Shown piece by piece: positions 45,813-54,518 of a DNA stretch of 64,000 nucleotides. The notes below the pieces were generated by a model, which saw only the letters and a program-made list of their open reading frames with translations, was not told where the DNA came from and ran no database searches. A program made the position numbers and the translations under genes. The stretch is taken from assembly GCF_002309535.1 (NCBI RefSeq), contig NZ_CP023275.1, positions 2,232,001 to 2,296,000 on the forward strand. Reading direction: 5' to 3'. This DNA is from Sulfurospirillum diekertiae. Lineage in GTDB: Bacteria > Campylobacterota > Campylobacteria > Campylobacterales > Sulfurospirillaceae. The first letter of the stretch is position 1, and each line of letters opens with the position of its first letter.

Positions 45813-47206
45813 TTGTGTTTGTCGCCGTCCCCAAAAATATCATCCGCAAAGTGTGAGAACTTACCTCGTACCGATTTATCCAACTCTATCGCAAAGAGTG
45901 AGATGTGTGTCTGCTCTTTTTTGGTCTGTTTGAGCAGTGAGGTCAAACCGTTGTTAAAGCGGTTTAAGTACATGTTATCAATCTGTCGGTTTGAGCCAAT
46001 CACAATCGCTTTACAGTTATTATCCAGACGGGACAAGATGAGCTGCGTGGTATTGTTGGAGCTGTTTTGCCACTCATCTAAAATCACAATGGCATTGGAA
46101 AGCGTTCGTCCTCTCGCCTCACCCGGCCAGAGTTTTTCGATATTGTACTTGGTGATCATCTCTTGTACTTTTTTCTCAATCGCCACTTGCGGTTCTTGGG
46201 AGTTGTCACGTTTTTTCATCTTCTTTTTAGCAATAAATTCCAATGTGTCATAGAGCGCCATATTGTAAATCCTAAACTTCTCATCATTGCCAGAGAGGTA
46301 CCCGACATCCGCACCCTTGTCAACACTTTCAATGGAATTGCGCACATAGACGATCTTCTCGTAACTCCCTTTAGTGACCAAGCGCATCGCCGCAACAAAA
46401 GCCATCAAGGTTTTACCGCTACCTGCGCGTGCATCGATGACATGAATGTCGTACATATTGGAAAGCAGTGCTTTCATAAAAAATTTTTGTTTGAGGTTGA
46501 TCGGTTTAATTTCCAAGCCTCTAAAGTCCAACTCTTCATTGAGCATATGAATAATGCCACCTGGAGAGATAATAGCATGTTCTGAATTGCCATCAGAACT
46601 GATAAATTCGTAGCAGTAGTTTCCACTTTTATATTCAGGGTCATACTCGCTGATCAGCTTTTTATCGAGTGTGTTGAAAAGGGCTGAATCAACAGGAAGC
46701 TGTTTAACAAACTCAAACTCTGGCACATCGCTTCGATCTTCTCTCAAAGACTCTACGGTGACATTGTAAAAAAGTCCAAACATACGCGCATACACATCTA
46801 ATGAGAGAAAAATAACTTTATAATCAGGATAATACTCTTGAGCACCCGCAGCCACTTCAAGGATACGTTTGTCGTTAGATTCATTAATAAATTGCGAGTC
46901 TATATCGGACGTGTAGATCGTCTTGGAAAAAAGATGGATGGAAATATCTTCTTCGTACTGCATCTTGACAACGCGGAAGGGCTCCCCACTGTCCACTTCA
47001 ATGACTTTACACGAAGCCAGCATCCTAGCAAAGCTTCTGGCTTGGTACCCAAGTTCTGTGAAGTTCTTTTTAAAATCTTCCAGCTCTATAAGCACCGTTT
47101 CTGGGATCACAATGATGTTGTTGCCGCCATCACACAACTCTTTGATAAAATTGGTATTGTGCAAGATAATATTGGTATCGAGCACATAAACTTTGTTGAC
47201 TGACAT
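45809..47206 (-). CDS. PIN-PhoH fusion ATPase
   Basis: 465 residues. N-terminal PIN domain (YVLDTNIILHN, then ETVLIELEDFK, SDIDSQFINESNDKRIL with conserved acidic residues) and a C-terminal PhoH ATPase with Walker A IDARAGSGKT and Walker B NAIVILDEWQN. The pair is known as PhoH2/YlaK and is thought to unwind and cut RNA. I start at MSVNKVYVLD because GGGAGT lies just before. First gene of the operon with the LpxH-like and patatin genes. Not tied to the phosphate system despite its name. Confidence 0.9.
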   Translation of the reverse strand: MSVNKVYVLDTNIILHNTNFIKELCDGGNNIIVIPETVLIELEDFKKNFTELGYQARSFARMLASCKVIEVDSGEPFRVVKMQYEEDISIHLFSKTIYTSDIDSQFINESNDKRILEVAAGAQEYYPDYKVIFLSLDVYARMFGLFYNVTVESLREDRSDVPEFEFVKQLPVDSALFNTLDKKLISEYDPEYKSGNYCYEFISSDGNSEHAIISPGGIIHMLNEELDFRGLEIKPINLKQKFFMKALLSNMYDIHVIDARAGSGKTLMAFVAAMRLVTKGSYEKIVYVRNSIESVDKGADVGYLSGNDEKFRIYNMALYDTLEFIAKKKMKKRDNSQEPQVAIEKKVQEMITKYNIEKLWPGEARGRTLSNAIVILDEWQNSSNNTTQLILSRLDNNCKAIVIGSNRQIDNMYLNRFNNGLTSLLKQTKKEQTHISLFAIELDKSVRGKFSHFADDIFGDGDKHK

Positions 47207-47342
47207 CTGACTCCCTTTCATGCGATAATTCTATGCAAACATTATATCAACTTGGTAACAAAAGGGGTGTTGTTTTATTGTGCAGAAATTTTTACATGTA
47301 ATCATTTCAGACCTCTTAAGAATTCGGCGAAAGCCACTATGG

Positions 47343-47348
47343 TATAAT
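47343..47348 (+). promoter_or_regulatory. -10 element of the antiporter gene
   Basis: TATAAT 46 bp before the ATG at 47394, which has a strong AAAGGAGG ribosome site. A palindrome copy lies at 47292, about 50 bp before this element. Confidence 0.6.
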
Positions 47349-47393
47349 TGAATCTTATTCAAAGCGTCTCTCTTAGTTAAAAGGAGGTTAATA

Positions 47394-48794
47394 ATGGATC
47401 GTTCTACCAAAATCTATCTGCTTTCACTGCTCCTTTTTGGTGGTGGTATCTTTTGGGTTATAGACTATGGTAATTCTTTTTATATCAGCACTCAGTTCAT
47501 TTCCAAAACCGTTTCTGTGGGGAGCTTTTGGGAGAATTTACGAACAACGTTTCTCACCCAACTCTCACATCCATTAGCACTTTTGTTGGTCCAAATCATT
47601 GTCATTATGGCAGCGGCACGTACCTTTGGTGTTTTAATTTCTAAGTTTTCACAACCGCCAGTCATTGGTGAGATTTTTGCCGGTGTACTCTTGGGGCCTT
47701 CGCTTTTAGGGCTTATTTTCCCCGAATTTTCAGCCCTTTTGTTTCCTCAAAGCTCCTTTCAAAACTTGCATTTTTTAAGTCAGATTGGTTTGCTTCTGTT
47801 TATGTTTGTCGTGGGAATGGAGCTTGATTTTGATAAACTCAAACAGCAGAGTAAAGCGTCCGTGGTTATCAGTCACATTAGCATTATTTTTCCTTTTTTC
47901 TTAGGCACAATACTCGCTTACGTCATCTACCCCTCTTTTGCTTCAGAAACCGTAACATTTACCGCTTTTGCCCTCTTTATCGGCATCGCGATGAGTATTA
48001 CAGCATTTCCCGTACTAGCACGTATTCTCAAAGATCGCAACCTGACCAAAACATCTTATGGTGCGATGGCACTGACATGCGCCGCCGCTGATGATGCTAC
48101 GGCATGGTATATTTTAGCGATCGTCATTGCCGTCTCGACATCCACCAATCTTTTGATGTCCGTGCTGATGCTCATTCCTATTGTCGTCTATATTACCGTG
48201 ATGCTTTTCGTGGTGAAACCGTTTTTGCGCAATTTGGGCACACATGTGATTCATAACCATTCGCTTGATATGAAGGTGACAACGATTGTATTGGTTATTT
48301 TACTCCTCAGTGCACTTACAACGGAACTTTTAGGTATTCATGCCCTCTTTGGTGCCTTTATGGCGGGCGTTATGATGCCCTCTACCACAGAGAGTGAACT
48401 CAAAGAGCGCATTGCTCCACGCTTAGAGTATGTCAGTCTTTTGGTACTTTTACCACTCTTTTTTGCGCTAACAGGACTTCGCACCCAGATCAATCAGCTT
48501 GAGTCACAGCACTGGATCGTCTGTCTGGCAATCATTGTTGTTGCTGTTGTTGGTAAGTTTATCGGCAGTGCCATTGCTAGTCGTTTTATGGGCGTTTCGT
48601 GGCGCGATTCGCTCGCCATTGGCGCCCTCATGAATACGCGAGGTTTGATGGAGCTGGTAGTGCTTAACATCGGTTATGAACTTGGAATTTTATCGCCTAT
48701 TTTATTTACGATGTTCGTCATTATGGCACTGGTGACCACGTTTATGACAGGACCTCTTTTGTACCTTATCAATTTAGGATTGAAGAAAGATTAA
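47394..48794 (+). CDS. cation:proton antiporter, CPA2 (KefB/NapA-like)
   Basis: 466 residues, about 13 membrane segments. SQPPVIGEIFAGVLLGPSLLG, LFMFVVGMELDFDKLK, SITAFPVLARILKDR and the ion-binding ALTCAAADDATAW place it in the Na+/H+ exchanger CPA2 group. There is no C-terminal TrkA-N domain, so it is not a full Kef channel. Role in pH or Na/K balance is inferred. A strong terminator follows. Confidence 0.9.
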   Translation: MDRSTKIYLLSLLLFGGGIFWVIDYGNSFYISTQFISKTVSVGSFWENLRTTFLTQLSHPLALLLVQIIVIMAAARTFGVLISKFSQPPVIGEIFAGVLLGPSLLGLIFPEFSALLFPQSSFQNLHFLSQIGLLLFMFVVGMELDFDKLKQQSKASVVISHISIIFPFFLGTILAYVIYPSFASETVTFTAFALFIGIAMSITAFPVLARILKDRNLTKTSYGAMALTCAAADDATAWYILAIVIAVSTSTNLLMSVLMLIPIVVYITVMLFVVKPFLRNLGTHVIHNHSLDMKVTTIVLVILLLSALTTELLGIHALFGAFMAGVMMPSTTESELKERIAPRLEYVSLLVLLPLFFALTGLRTQINQLESQHWIVCLAIIVVAVVGKFIGSAIASRFMGVSWRDSLAIGALMNTRGLMELVVLNIGYELGILSPILFTMFVIMALVTTFMTGPLLYLINLGLKKD

Positions 48795-48823
48795 TCTTTA
48801 CATGTAAAAGATTTTAACCCCTT

Positions 48824-48863
48824 GCAAAGAGCCATTCACGCTCGGCTCTTTGCCTATTTTTTT
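48824..48863 (+). terminator. intrinsic terminator after the antiporter gene
   Basis: GCAAAGAGCC pairs perfectly with GGCTCTTTGC around a 10-base loop, followed by CTATTTTTTT. Confidence 0.9.
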
Positions 48864-48877
48864 GAGTATAATTCACA

Positions 48878-49762
48878 ATGGAAACACTGGAAGCATTTTA
48901 CAAACGAATCACCCATCCACTACCCCAAGACTTCAATAATGGCATCGGGCACTTCAATGTCTTCACAAGGCAAGAGTGCGCTGAAATCCCTTACAGTCGT
49001 AAGGATTACTTTAAAATTACCCTTTTAAAGGGCAAACACCGAGTGCATTACGCCGATAAAACCCTGCAAAGCGACCAGTATGCGCTGATGTTTTCAGACC
49101 CTTTGGTGCCGTACAGTTGGGAGTCACTCGATGGCAAGAAGTGCGGTTATTTTTGCATTTTTACCGAAGCGTTTTTTTACAACTATGGAGCCATTCGCAA
49201 CTATCCCATCTATAAACCCGAACACCCAAAACTGTTTTTACTCAATGATGAAACCGCCCAAGAAGTTGAAGCATTGTTTGAAAAAATGCTCGGTGAAATT
49301 GGCTCTGAGTACGCGTACAAAGACGATCTTTTGCGTAACTGGACGATGGAGCTTATTCATATCGCCCTTAAGATGGAGCCTGCAAGCATCATTCCCGATG
49401 TGCAAAGCGATAAAAAACGCAAAATTGATTCGCTGTTTAACGAACTGCTTGAAAGACAATTTCCAATCACATCGCCCTATGAGCGCCTTGAGCTTAAAAA
49501 CCCCAGTGATTTTGCCAGACTTCTTAATATTCACCCCAATCACCTCAACCGTACCCTCAAAGAGGTGAGTGAAAAAACCACCACCGAGCGCATCGCACAG
49601 CGCGTGTTGGAAGAGGCTAAGATTTTGCTCAAACACTCGTCATGGAGTGTGGGTGACATCGCTTATGCGTTAGGTTACGAAGAATCGGCGCATTTCATCA
49701 ATTTTTTCAAAAAAAAGCTCAATCAAACACCGCAAATCTATAGACAAACCCAAAATGTTTGA
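48878..49762 (+). CDS. AraC-family transcriptional regulator
   Basis: 294 residues. N-terminal cupin-like ligand domain (about 1-170) and C-terminal double HTH (SDFARLLNIHPNHLNRTLKEVSEKTTTERIAQRVLEEAK; SVGDIAYALGYEESAHFINFFKKKLNQTPQIYR). TATAAT lies only 5 bp before the ATG and no ribosome site is visible, so the message may be leaderless or start from further upstream. An MFS exporter gene follows 185 bp downstream and is the likely target. Confidence 0.88.
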   Translation: METLEAFYKRITHPLPQDFNNGIGHFNVFTRQECAEIPYSRKDYFKITLLKGKHRVHYADKTLQSDQYALMFSDPLVPYSWESLDGKKCGYFCIFTEAFFYNYGAIRNYPIYKPEHPKLFLLNDETAQEVEALFEKMLGEIGSEYAYKDDLLRNWTMELIHIALKMEPASIIPDVQSDKKRKIDSLFNELLERQFPITSPYERLELKNPSDFARLLNIHPNHLNRTLKEVSEKTTTERIAQRVLEEAKILLKHSSWSVGDIAYALGYEESAHFINFFKKKLNQTPQIYRQTQNV

Positions 49763-49827
49763 TTTGCGCAATGATTCGCTTGAATGAGGCATGAAAGAAA
49801 TCTTCCTTATCAGATACTATTTCATTA

Positions 49828-49906
49828 CTTAGAGCATCGAAGATGCATGGGCATTCTGCCGAAGAAAACCCAGTGTTAACGTAGTCTTTAGAGCTTTGCT
49901 TTAAAG
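49828..49906 (-). repeat. structured intergenic repeat, copy C
   Basis: Inverse orientation to A and B. Read on the minus strand: hairpin AAAGC-AAA-GCTCT (one mismatch), AAAGACTACGTTAACACTGGGTTTT, GGC...GCC, hairpin GCATC-TTC-GATGC, then TCTAAG. It lies between the AraC and MFS genes. Confidence 0.85.
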
Positions 49907-49946
49907 ACGTGTAAAGGACTCTAATAAAAATCGATAAGGAACGAAA

Positions 49947-51119
49947 ATGATTTCACCAAAACAGATCTACGTGATGTCAGCGGTTGCGGGCATTAATGTG
50001 GCGAATATTTACTACAATCAACCCATTTTAAATATCATCGCTCAAGATTTACATGTAAGCGCTTTAGCGGTAGGCAATCTGCCCACTTTTGCGCAAATCG
50101 GCTACGGTTTAGGGCTCTTTTTTGTAAGCCCCTTAGGAGATAAAATGGATCGCAAGAAGCTCCTTTTACTCTCTCATCTTTTATTGGGACTTTCCCTTAT
50201 TGGGCTCTCCTTTGTGGAAAACATCTATGTGCTCTACGCGCTTAGCCTTTTAGTAGGACTCTTTGCCGTCTCCGCGCAAATCGTGATTCCTATGGCGGCA
50301 GCGATGAGTGGTAAAGACAAAGGTAAAGTAGTGGGTTCTATCTTTAGTGGTTTACTCACAGGCATTTTGCTTGCTCGAACACTGAGTGGTTACATTACCG
50401 ACTGGTTTGGTAACTGGCATATCGTTTTTGCGCTTTCCGCCGCGCTTGTTTTTGCCTGCATGGCGATGGTTGCCAAAACGCTTCCAAGCATTGAGCCCAA
50501 TTTTTCCAAAAGTTACGCATCCTTGCTCTACTCTTCAGTGTACCAGCTCAAACGCTTTTCGCTTTTAAGAAGTAATGCGCTTTTGATTACGATTTTATTT
50601 GGTGTTTTTTGCTCATTTTGGACAACTCTCACCTTTAAACTGAGCCTTGCCCCTTTTAATTTCAACAGCGATATCATCGGCCTTTTTGGTGTGCTTGCCG
50701 TTGCAGGAGCACTGCTTGCGCCGTATATTGGAAAAGTGGCTGACAAGATCAACCCAACCTTTACTAAAATGCTCTCCGTGGGAATGATTGTAGTTAGTAT
50801 TTTACTGATGAAGTGGTTTGATACTAGCCTCGCCGCCTTCATCGTAGCAACCCTGCTCCTTGACATCGGATTTCAAGCCGTACAGATCAATAACTTAGCG
50901 CAAATTTACACGCTTGATGAAAGTGCGCACAGCCGAATCAATACCGCCTACATGAGCTCCATGTTTGTCGGTGGTGCGCTTGGAACGTTCATTGGGGTGT
51001 ATTGCTGGGAACATGGCGGTTGGGAGCTTGTCACCGTGCAACTCCTAAGCTTAAGTGTTGTCTCTTTGGCCATTATTATTTACGCTGCTTTGTCCACACA
51101 ACACGACAAAGCGGCCTAA
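49947..51119 (+). CDS. MFS transporter (DHA1-like)
   Basis: 390 residues, 12 membrane segments. SAVAGINVANIYYNQPILNIIAQDL at the start and SPLGDKMDRKKLLL, the basic loop 2-3 motif, are typical of the YgaY-like drug/H+ antiporter group. Preceded by an AraC gene that may control it. AAGGAA lies before the ATG. An internal palindrome copy is read as DLHVS. Confidence 0.88.
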   Translation: MISPKQIYVMSAVAGINVANIYYNQPILNIIAQDLHVSALAVGNLPTFAQIGYGLGLFFVSPLGDKMDRKKLLLLSHLLLGLSLIGLSFVENIYVLYALSLLVGLFAVSAQIVIPMAAAMSGKDKGKVVGSIFSGLLTGILLARTLSGYITDWFGNWHIVFALSAALVFACMAMVAKTLPSIEPNFSKSYASLLYSSVYQLKRFSLLRSNALLITILFGVFCSFWTTLTFKLSLAPFNFNSDIIGLFGVLAVAGALLAPYIGKVADKINPTFTKMLSVGMIVVSILLMKWFDTSLAAFIVATLLLDIGFQAVQINNLAQIYTLDESAHSRINTAYMSSMFVGGALGTFIGVYCWEHGGWELVTVQLLSLSVVSLAIIIYAALSTQHDKAA

Positions 51120-51155
51120 CCTCTTTTACATGTAAAGCTCTAAACCTTCACTTCT

Positions 51156-51203
51156 CATACCAAAGATTCATGGCTAAGCTGATCTTTGGTATGATTCTAC
51201 TTT
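51156..51203 (+). terminator. intrinsic terminator after the first MFS gene
   Basis: CATACCAAAGAT pairs perfectly with ATCTTTGGTATG around a 14-base loop, followed by ATTCTACTTTG. The tail is only moderately U-rich. Confidence 0.65.
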
Positions 51204-51242
51204 GTAACACTCATTACACTTTATGATTTTAGGAATACCTTT

Positions 51243-52751
51243 ATGCCTTATACCTATGAAAAAAGATGGGCAGGTCTTGGCGCACTCTGCCTTGCCATGT
51301 CCATCATTACGCTCGACAATACCGTCCTTGATGTCGCCCTTCCCTCCATTTCAACTGATTTAAAAGCGAGTATGAGTGAACTCCAATGGATTGTCGATAT
51401 TTACATCCTTTTTTTTGCCTCTATTTTAATTACGATTGGCGCACTGGGTGATCAGTTTGGGCGTAAGCGATTTCTTAAAATCGGCATTGTACTTTTTGTG
51501 CTCGCCTCTTTGGGAGCGGGACTTTCAACCTCAACGTTAGAACTGATATTCTTTCGCAGTCTGAGCGGTGTTGGCGCGGCATTCATTATGCCTTCCACTC
51601 TCTCTATCATCACGCATATGTTTACAGACTCGGATGAGCGCATGAAAGCCATAGGGCTTTGGTCGATGATCTTTGGGCTCAGTCAAGGATTAGGACCGCT
51701 CATCGGCGGTTTCATCCTAGAGTACACCTCATGGCACTGGGTCTTTTTTATTAACCTTCCTATTGGCGTGGTCGCTTTCTTTTATGCTTCCTTAATTTTG
51801 CCCGAATCGCACAATAAAAGCGCTCAAGCAGACATACTGGGTATGGTACTGTGCGTGCTGTTTTTATTTGCACTGACATATGGCATTATCGAAGCGGGTG
51901 TGAGCAGTTGGAGTGATCAAAGCGTGCACATCAGTCTTATCATTGGGCTGATCTTTGGCGCTTTTTTTATTTTTTGGGAGAGACGCTGTATTCACGCGAT
52001 GATTCCCTTTGAGCTGTTTGAAAAACGCACCTTCACGATTCCCTCTTTTGCGATCGCGTTTATTGTCTTTGGGATGGTAGGCTCTATGTTTTTCTTCTCG
52101 CAACTCTTTCAAACAGTTCAAGGTTACGGCGCTTTGGAAGCAGGTTTACTGCTTATGCCAATGACTCTGGGTGTCGCGGTTGGCTCTAAGTTTGCACCCG
52201 ATGTTGTCAAAATGTATGGCACACCGCTCAGCATTGGTGGGGGTATGATCATTTCGGCACTCGGAATGGCTGTTTTTGTCTTTACGATTGATGTACATAT
52301 GCCTCTGTGGGCGATTTTAGGTGGATTTTTCATTCAAGGCTTGGGAATGGGATTTTCCATGCCACCTTCAACCGATTCGATAATGGGCTCCATTCCCAAA
52401 GAAAAAGCGGGAGTGGGAAGTGCGCTCAATGACACGACCATTGAGCTTTCAGCGGCAATGAGTATTGCCATCTTGGGCAGTTACGTTAACCGCATTTATC
52501 TTTTACATGTAAAAGAGATTGAGGTGGATTTCACACTTTTAAAAACGCTCAAAACCTCAATCCAAGCGGCGCATACTGCCATCACTTCGCTCAATGATCA
52601 TGCGCTTGAGGTCAATCTTCTTCATCTTGTGGATCAAGCCTTTATTGAAGGAGTCCACCACACTATGATTTTTGGCTGTCTTATCTCTGTGATGAGTGGT
52701 CTTTTAGCCATTTGGCTCTTGCCTAAAACAATGAAAAACGAAGCACACTAA
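51243..52751 (+). CDS. MFS drug transporter, DHA2 (EmrB/QacA) family
   Basis: 502 residues, 14 membrane segments. LDNTVLDVALPSI is motif D1, QWIVDIYILFFASILITIGALGDQFGRKR motif A, and GPLIGGFILEYTSWHWVFFINLPIG motif C, all of the DHA2 group. A proton-driven exporter of drugs or lipophilic compounds. AGGAAT precedes the ATG. Its stop codon lies within an extended 31-nt version of the dispersed palindrome. Confidence 0.92.
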   Translation: MPYTYEKRWAGLGALCLAMSIITLDNTVLDVALPSISTDLKASMSELQWIVDIYILFFASILITIGALGDQFGRKRFLKIGIVLFVLASLGAGLSTSTLELIFFRSLSGVGAAFIMPSTLSIITHMFTDSDERMKAIGLWSMIFGLSQGLGPLIGGFILEYTSWHWVFFINLPIGVVAFFYASLILPESHNKSAQADILGMVLCVLFLFALTYGIIEAGVSSWSDQSVHISLIIGLIFGAFFIFWERRCIHAMIPFELFEKRTFTIPSFAIAFIVFGMVGSMFFFSQLFQTVQGYGALEAGLLLMPMTLGVAVGSKFAPDVVKMYGTPLSIGGGMIISALGMAVFVFTIDVHMPLWAILGGFFIQGLGMGFSMPPSTDSIMGSIPKEKAGVGSALNDTTIELSAAMSIAILGSYVNRIYLLHVKEIEVDFTLLKTLKTSIQAAHTAITSLNDHALEVNLLHLVDQAFIEGVHHTMIFGCLISVMSGLLAIWLLPKTMKNEAH

Positions 52752-52776
52752 CTCTTTACATGTAAAGAGTTTAGTG
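52746..52776. terminator. extended palindrome at the end of the DHA2 gene
   Basis: CACTAACTCTTTACAT and ATGTAAAGAGTTTAGTG pair with one bulged base. The TTACATGTAA core is here grown into a 15-bp stem, so this copy could stop or protect transcripts. No clear T-run follows. Confidence 0.55.
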
Positions 52777-52846
52777 CGCCAAACCTTGCCCAAAAAGAGG
52801 CAAACCATGCTAAAATAGCGTAAAAATTATTGTATGAGGGATATGC

Positions 52847-53275
52847 GTGATTATTGAATGGGATGAACGTTATAGCGTGCATCATGAACTACTAGACCTT
52901 CAGCATCAAGAACTTTTCGATCTGGCAAACACCGTGCAAGGACTCGATCCCAATAATGCCGATAAGACAGAACTTTCGAAGCTTTTTAAACAGTTTTTTG
53001 ACTATATGGCAAAACATTTTAAAGAAGAAGAGGCGTATATGCAAAGTATTGATTATCCTCTTTTTGAACACCATAAAAAATTTCATGAAAGCATTATTTT
53101 AGGAATGACAAAAATTCTTAAAGAGAAAAAGGGAATCGTCGAACTTCAAAAAAGCATGAAAATGATTGCTCAAAAATGGCTTGTTGAACATATTTTGGAG
53201 AATGATCTTAAAATTGAGAAGTGGCGCAAAAGCATCACCGTCAGCGAAGATGACCTTCACGCACCTCTTTCGTAA
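52847..53275 (+). CDS. bacteriohemerythrin
   Basis: 142 residues, four-helix bundle. The di-iron ligands are readable: HH in SVHHELLDLQHQELF, HFKEEEAYM, DYPLFEHHKKFHES and the final WLVEHILENDLKIEKW. It binds or buffers oxygen, useful to a microaerophile or anaerobe. Translation begins at GTG 52847 after GAGGGAT. Single gene between two palindrome copies. Confidence 0.92.
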   Translation: MIIEWDERYSVHHELLDLQHQELFDLANTVQGLDPNNADKTELSKLFKQFFDYMAKHFKEEEAYMQSIDYPLFEHHKKFHESIILGMTKILKEKKGIVELQKSMKMIAQKWLVEHILENDLKIEKWRKSITVSEDDLHAPLS

Positions 53276-53291
53276 GCTTTACATGTAACGC

Positions 53292-53984
53292 TTAGGGGTG
53301 TGGTTTGATAACACTCAAACCAAAGAGCAACCAATCTTGCAAACCACCTCGGTACCACAACAATTTTTCCTTAGGATACCCCAGTTTGATCAACTGCGTC
53401 ATTGCCAAACCAGACTGTGCACACCATGGACCATTGCAGAACAAAAGTGCTGTTTTTGCATGCGTGAAATCATACGTCTCTCCCACTTTTTTAAACCCTA
53501 ATAGTTTTTGAATCCGCTCAAAATCTTCAGGAATCGAAGCATCGTATTCGATCTCATCAAAAGGGATATTAACCGCACTTGGAATGGTCATCTGCTCATA
53601 CCAATCACGTTTACGTGCGTCCACTAAAATATAAGCATCAGGAGAGACATTGACTTTGTTTTTAATAAAATCCAATACCTCAAGTTCACCCACCGTCATG
53701 ATCCCTGGGGCAAAGGTCATCGGCTGAATTTTACCCACGGTGGTGACAAAACTTTTCTGACAAGCCACTGGTACACCTTTGCCTGCATAGTTTCCACTAA
53801 AAACATCCTCTGTATTAATTCCAACGTTAGTGCATGATGGAGAAATGGTACGCTCAATCAAAACTTCCTTCGTACTGCCATCACTCATCACATGCGTTGT
53901 TTTAACACCCGAATGTTGCAACGTTGAAAGATTTTCAGCCAAAAGGGCACCCACCCAAAAAGATAATACAAGAATAAAACGCAT
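53292..53984 (-). CDS. exported rhodanese-like protein
   Basis: 230 residues with a signal peptide (MRFILVLSFWVGALLAENL). The C-terminal ~130 residues form a rhodanese domain: LVDARKRDWYEQMTIPSAVNIPF and ALLFCNGPWCAQSGLAMTQLIKLGY, with the active Cys in CNGPWC. The N-terminal ~85 residues have two more Cys. Probably handles sulfane sulfur in the periplasm. AAGGAG precedes the ATG. Confidence 0.88.
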   Translation of the reverse strand: MRFILVLSFWVGALLAENLSTLQHSGVKTTHVMSDGSTKEVLIERTISPSCTNVGINTEDVFSGNYAGKGVPVACQKSFVTTVGKIQPMTFAPGIMTVGELEVLDFIKNKVNVSPDAYILVDARKRDWYEQMTIPSAVNIPFDEIEYDASIPEDFERIQKLLGFKKVGETYDFTHAKTALLFCNGPWCAQSGLAMTQLIKLGYPKEKLLWYRGGLQDWLLFGLSVIKPHP

Positions 53985-54078
53985 CGATTGCTCCTTAGAG
54001 TAAATTGGTTTATATTAACCCATTTAAAATTTAAAAGAGAGAAAGAAAATATGTTATACTTTTCCCCAAAGGATACCT

Positions 54079-54492
54079 ATGCTAGAGCCTGCCATTACCA
54101 CTTTTTTAAAAAAACATCACCTTCTCAACGTGGCTACCTGCAAAGACAATCTCCCTTACTGCGCGACCTGTTTTTATACGTTTGTCGAGCAAAATGCCAC
54201 CTTTGTCATTGCCACCGATGAAAAAACTAGGCATGGACGTGAAGCGCTGGAAAATACGCATGTAGCAGGCAGTGTTGCACTCGAGACAAAACTCGTTGGG
54301 AAAATTCAAGGGGTACAGTTTACGGGAATATTTAGAGAAGCAAACGAAGCAGAAAAAAAAGCTTATTTAAAACGCTTTCCTTACGCCATCGCGATGAATC
54401 CGCATTTATGGAGTATTGAGATTACGTATCTCAAATTTACGGACAACACTCTGGGCTTTGGCAAAAAATTGGAGTTTTTTGCCTCCAATTAA
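54079..54492 (+). CDS. pyridoxamine 5'-phosphate oxidase-like protein
   Basis: 137 residues, split-barrel flavin fold of the YhbP/PNPOx-like group (LLNVATCKDNLPYCATCFYTF, ATDEKTRHGREALENTHVAGSVALE, IQGVQFTGIFREA). Such proteins bind FMN, F420 or haem; the cofactor is not evident. Standing alone, with AAAGGA before the ATG. Confidence 0.82.
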   Translation: MLEPAITTFLKKHHLLNVATCKDNLPYCATCFYTFVEQNATFVIATDEKTRHGREALENTHVAGSVALETKLVGKIQGVQFTGIFREANEAEKKAYLKRFPYAIAMNPHLWSIEITYLKFTDNTLGFGKKLEFFASN

Positions 54493-54518
54493 GTGCCAAA
54501 TCTTTTTACATGTAAAGG

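Noticed and set aside
45809-47206. PhoH-type gene as part of the phosphate regulon
   Set aside because: It is a PIN-PhoH RNA-type ATPase with no Pho box upstream; the name alone gives no link.
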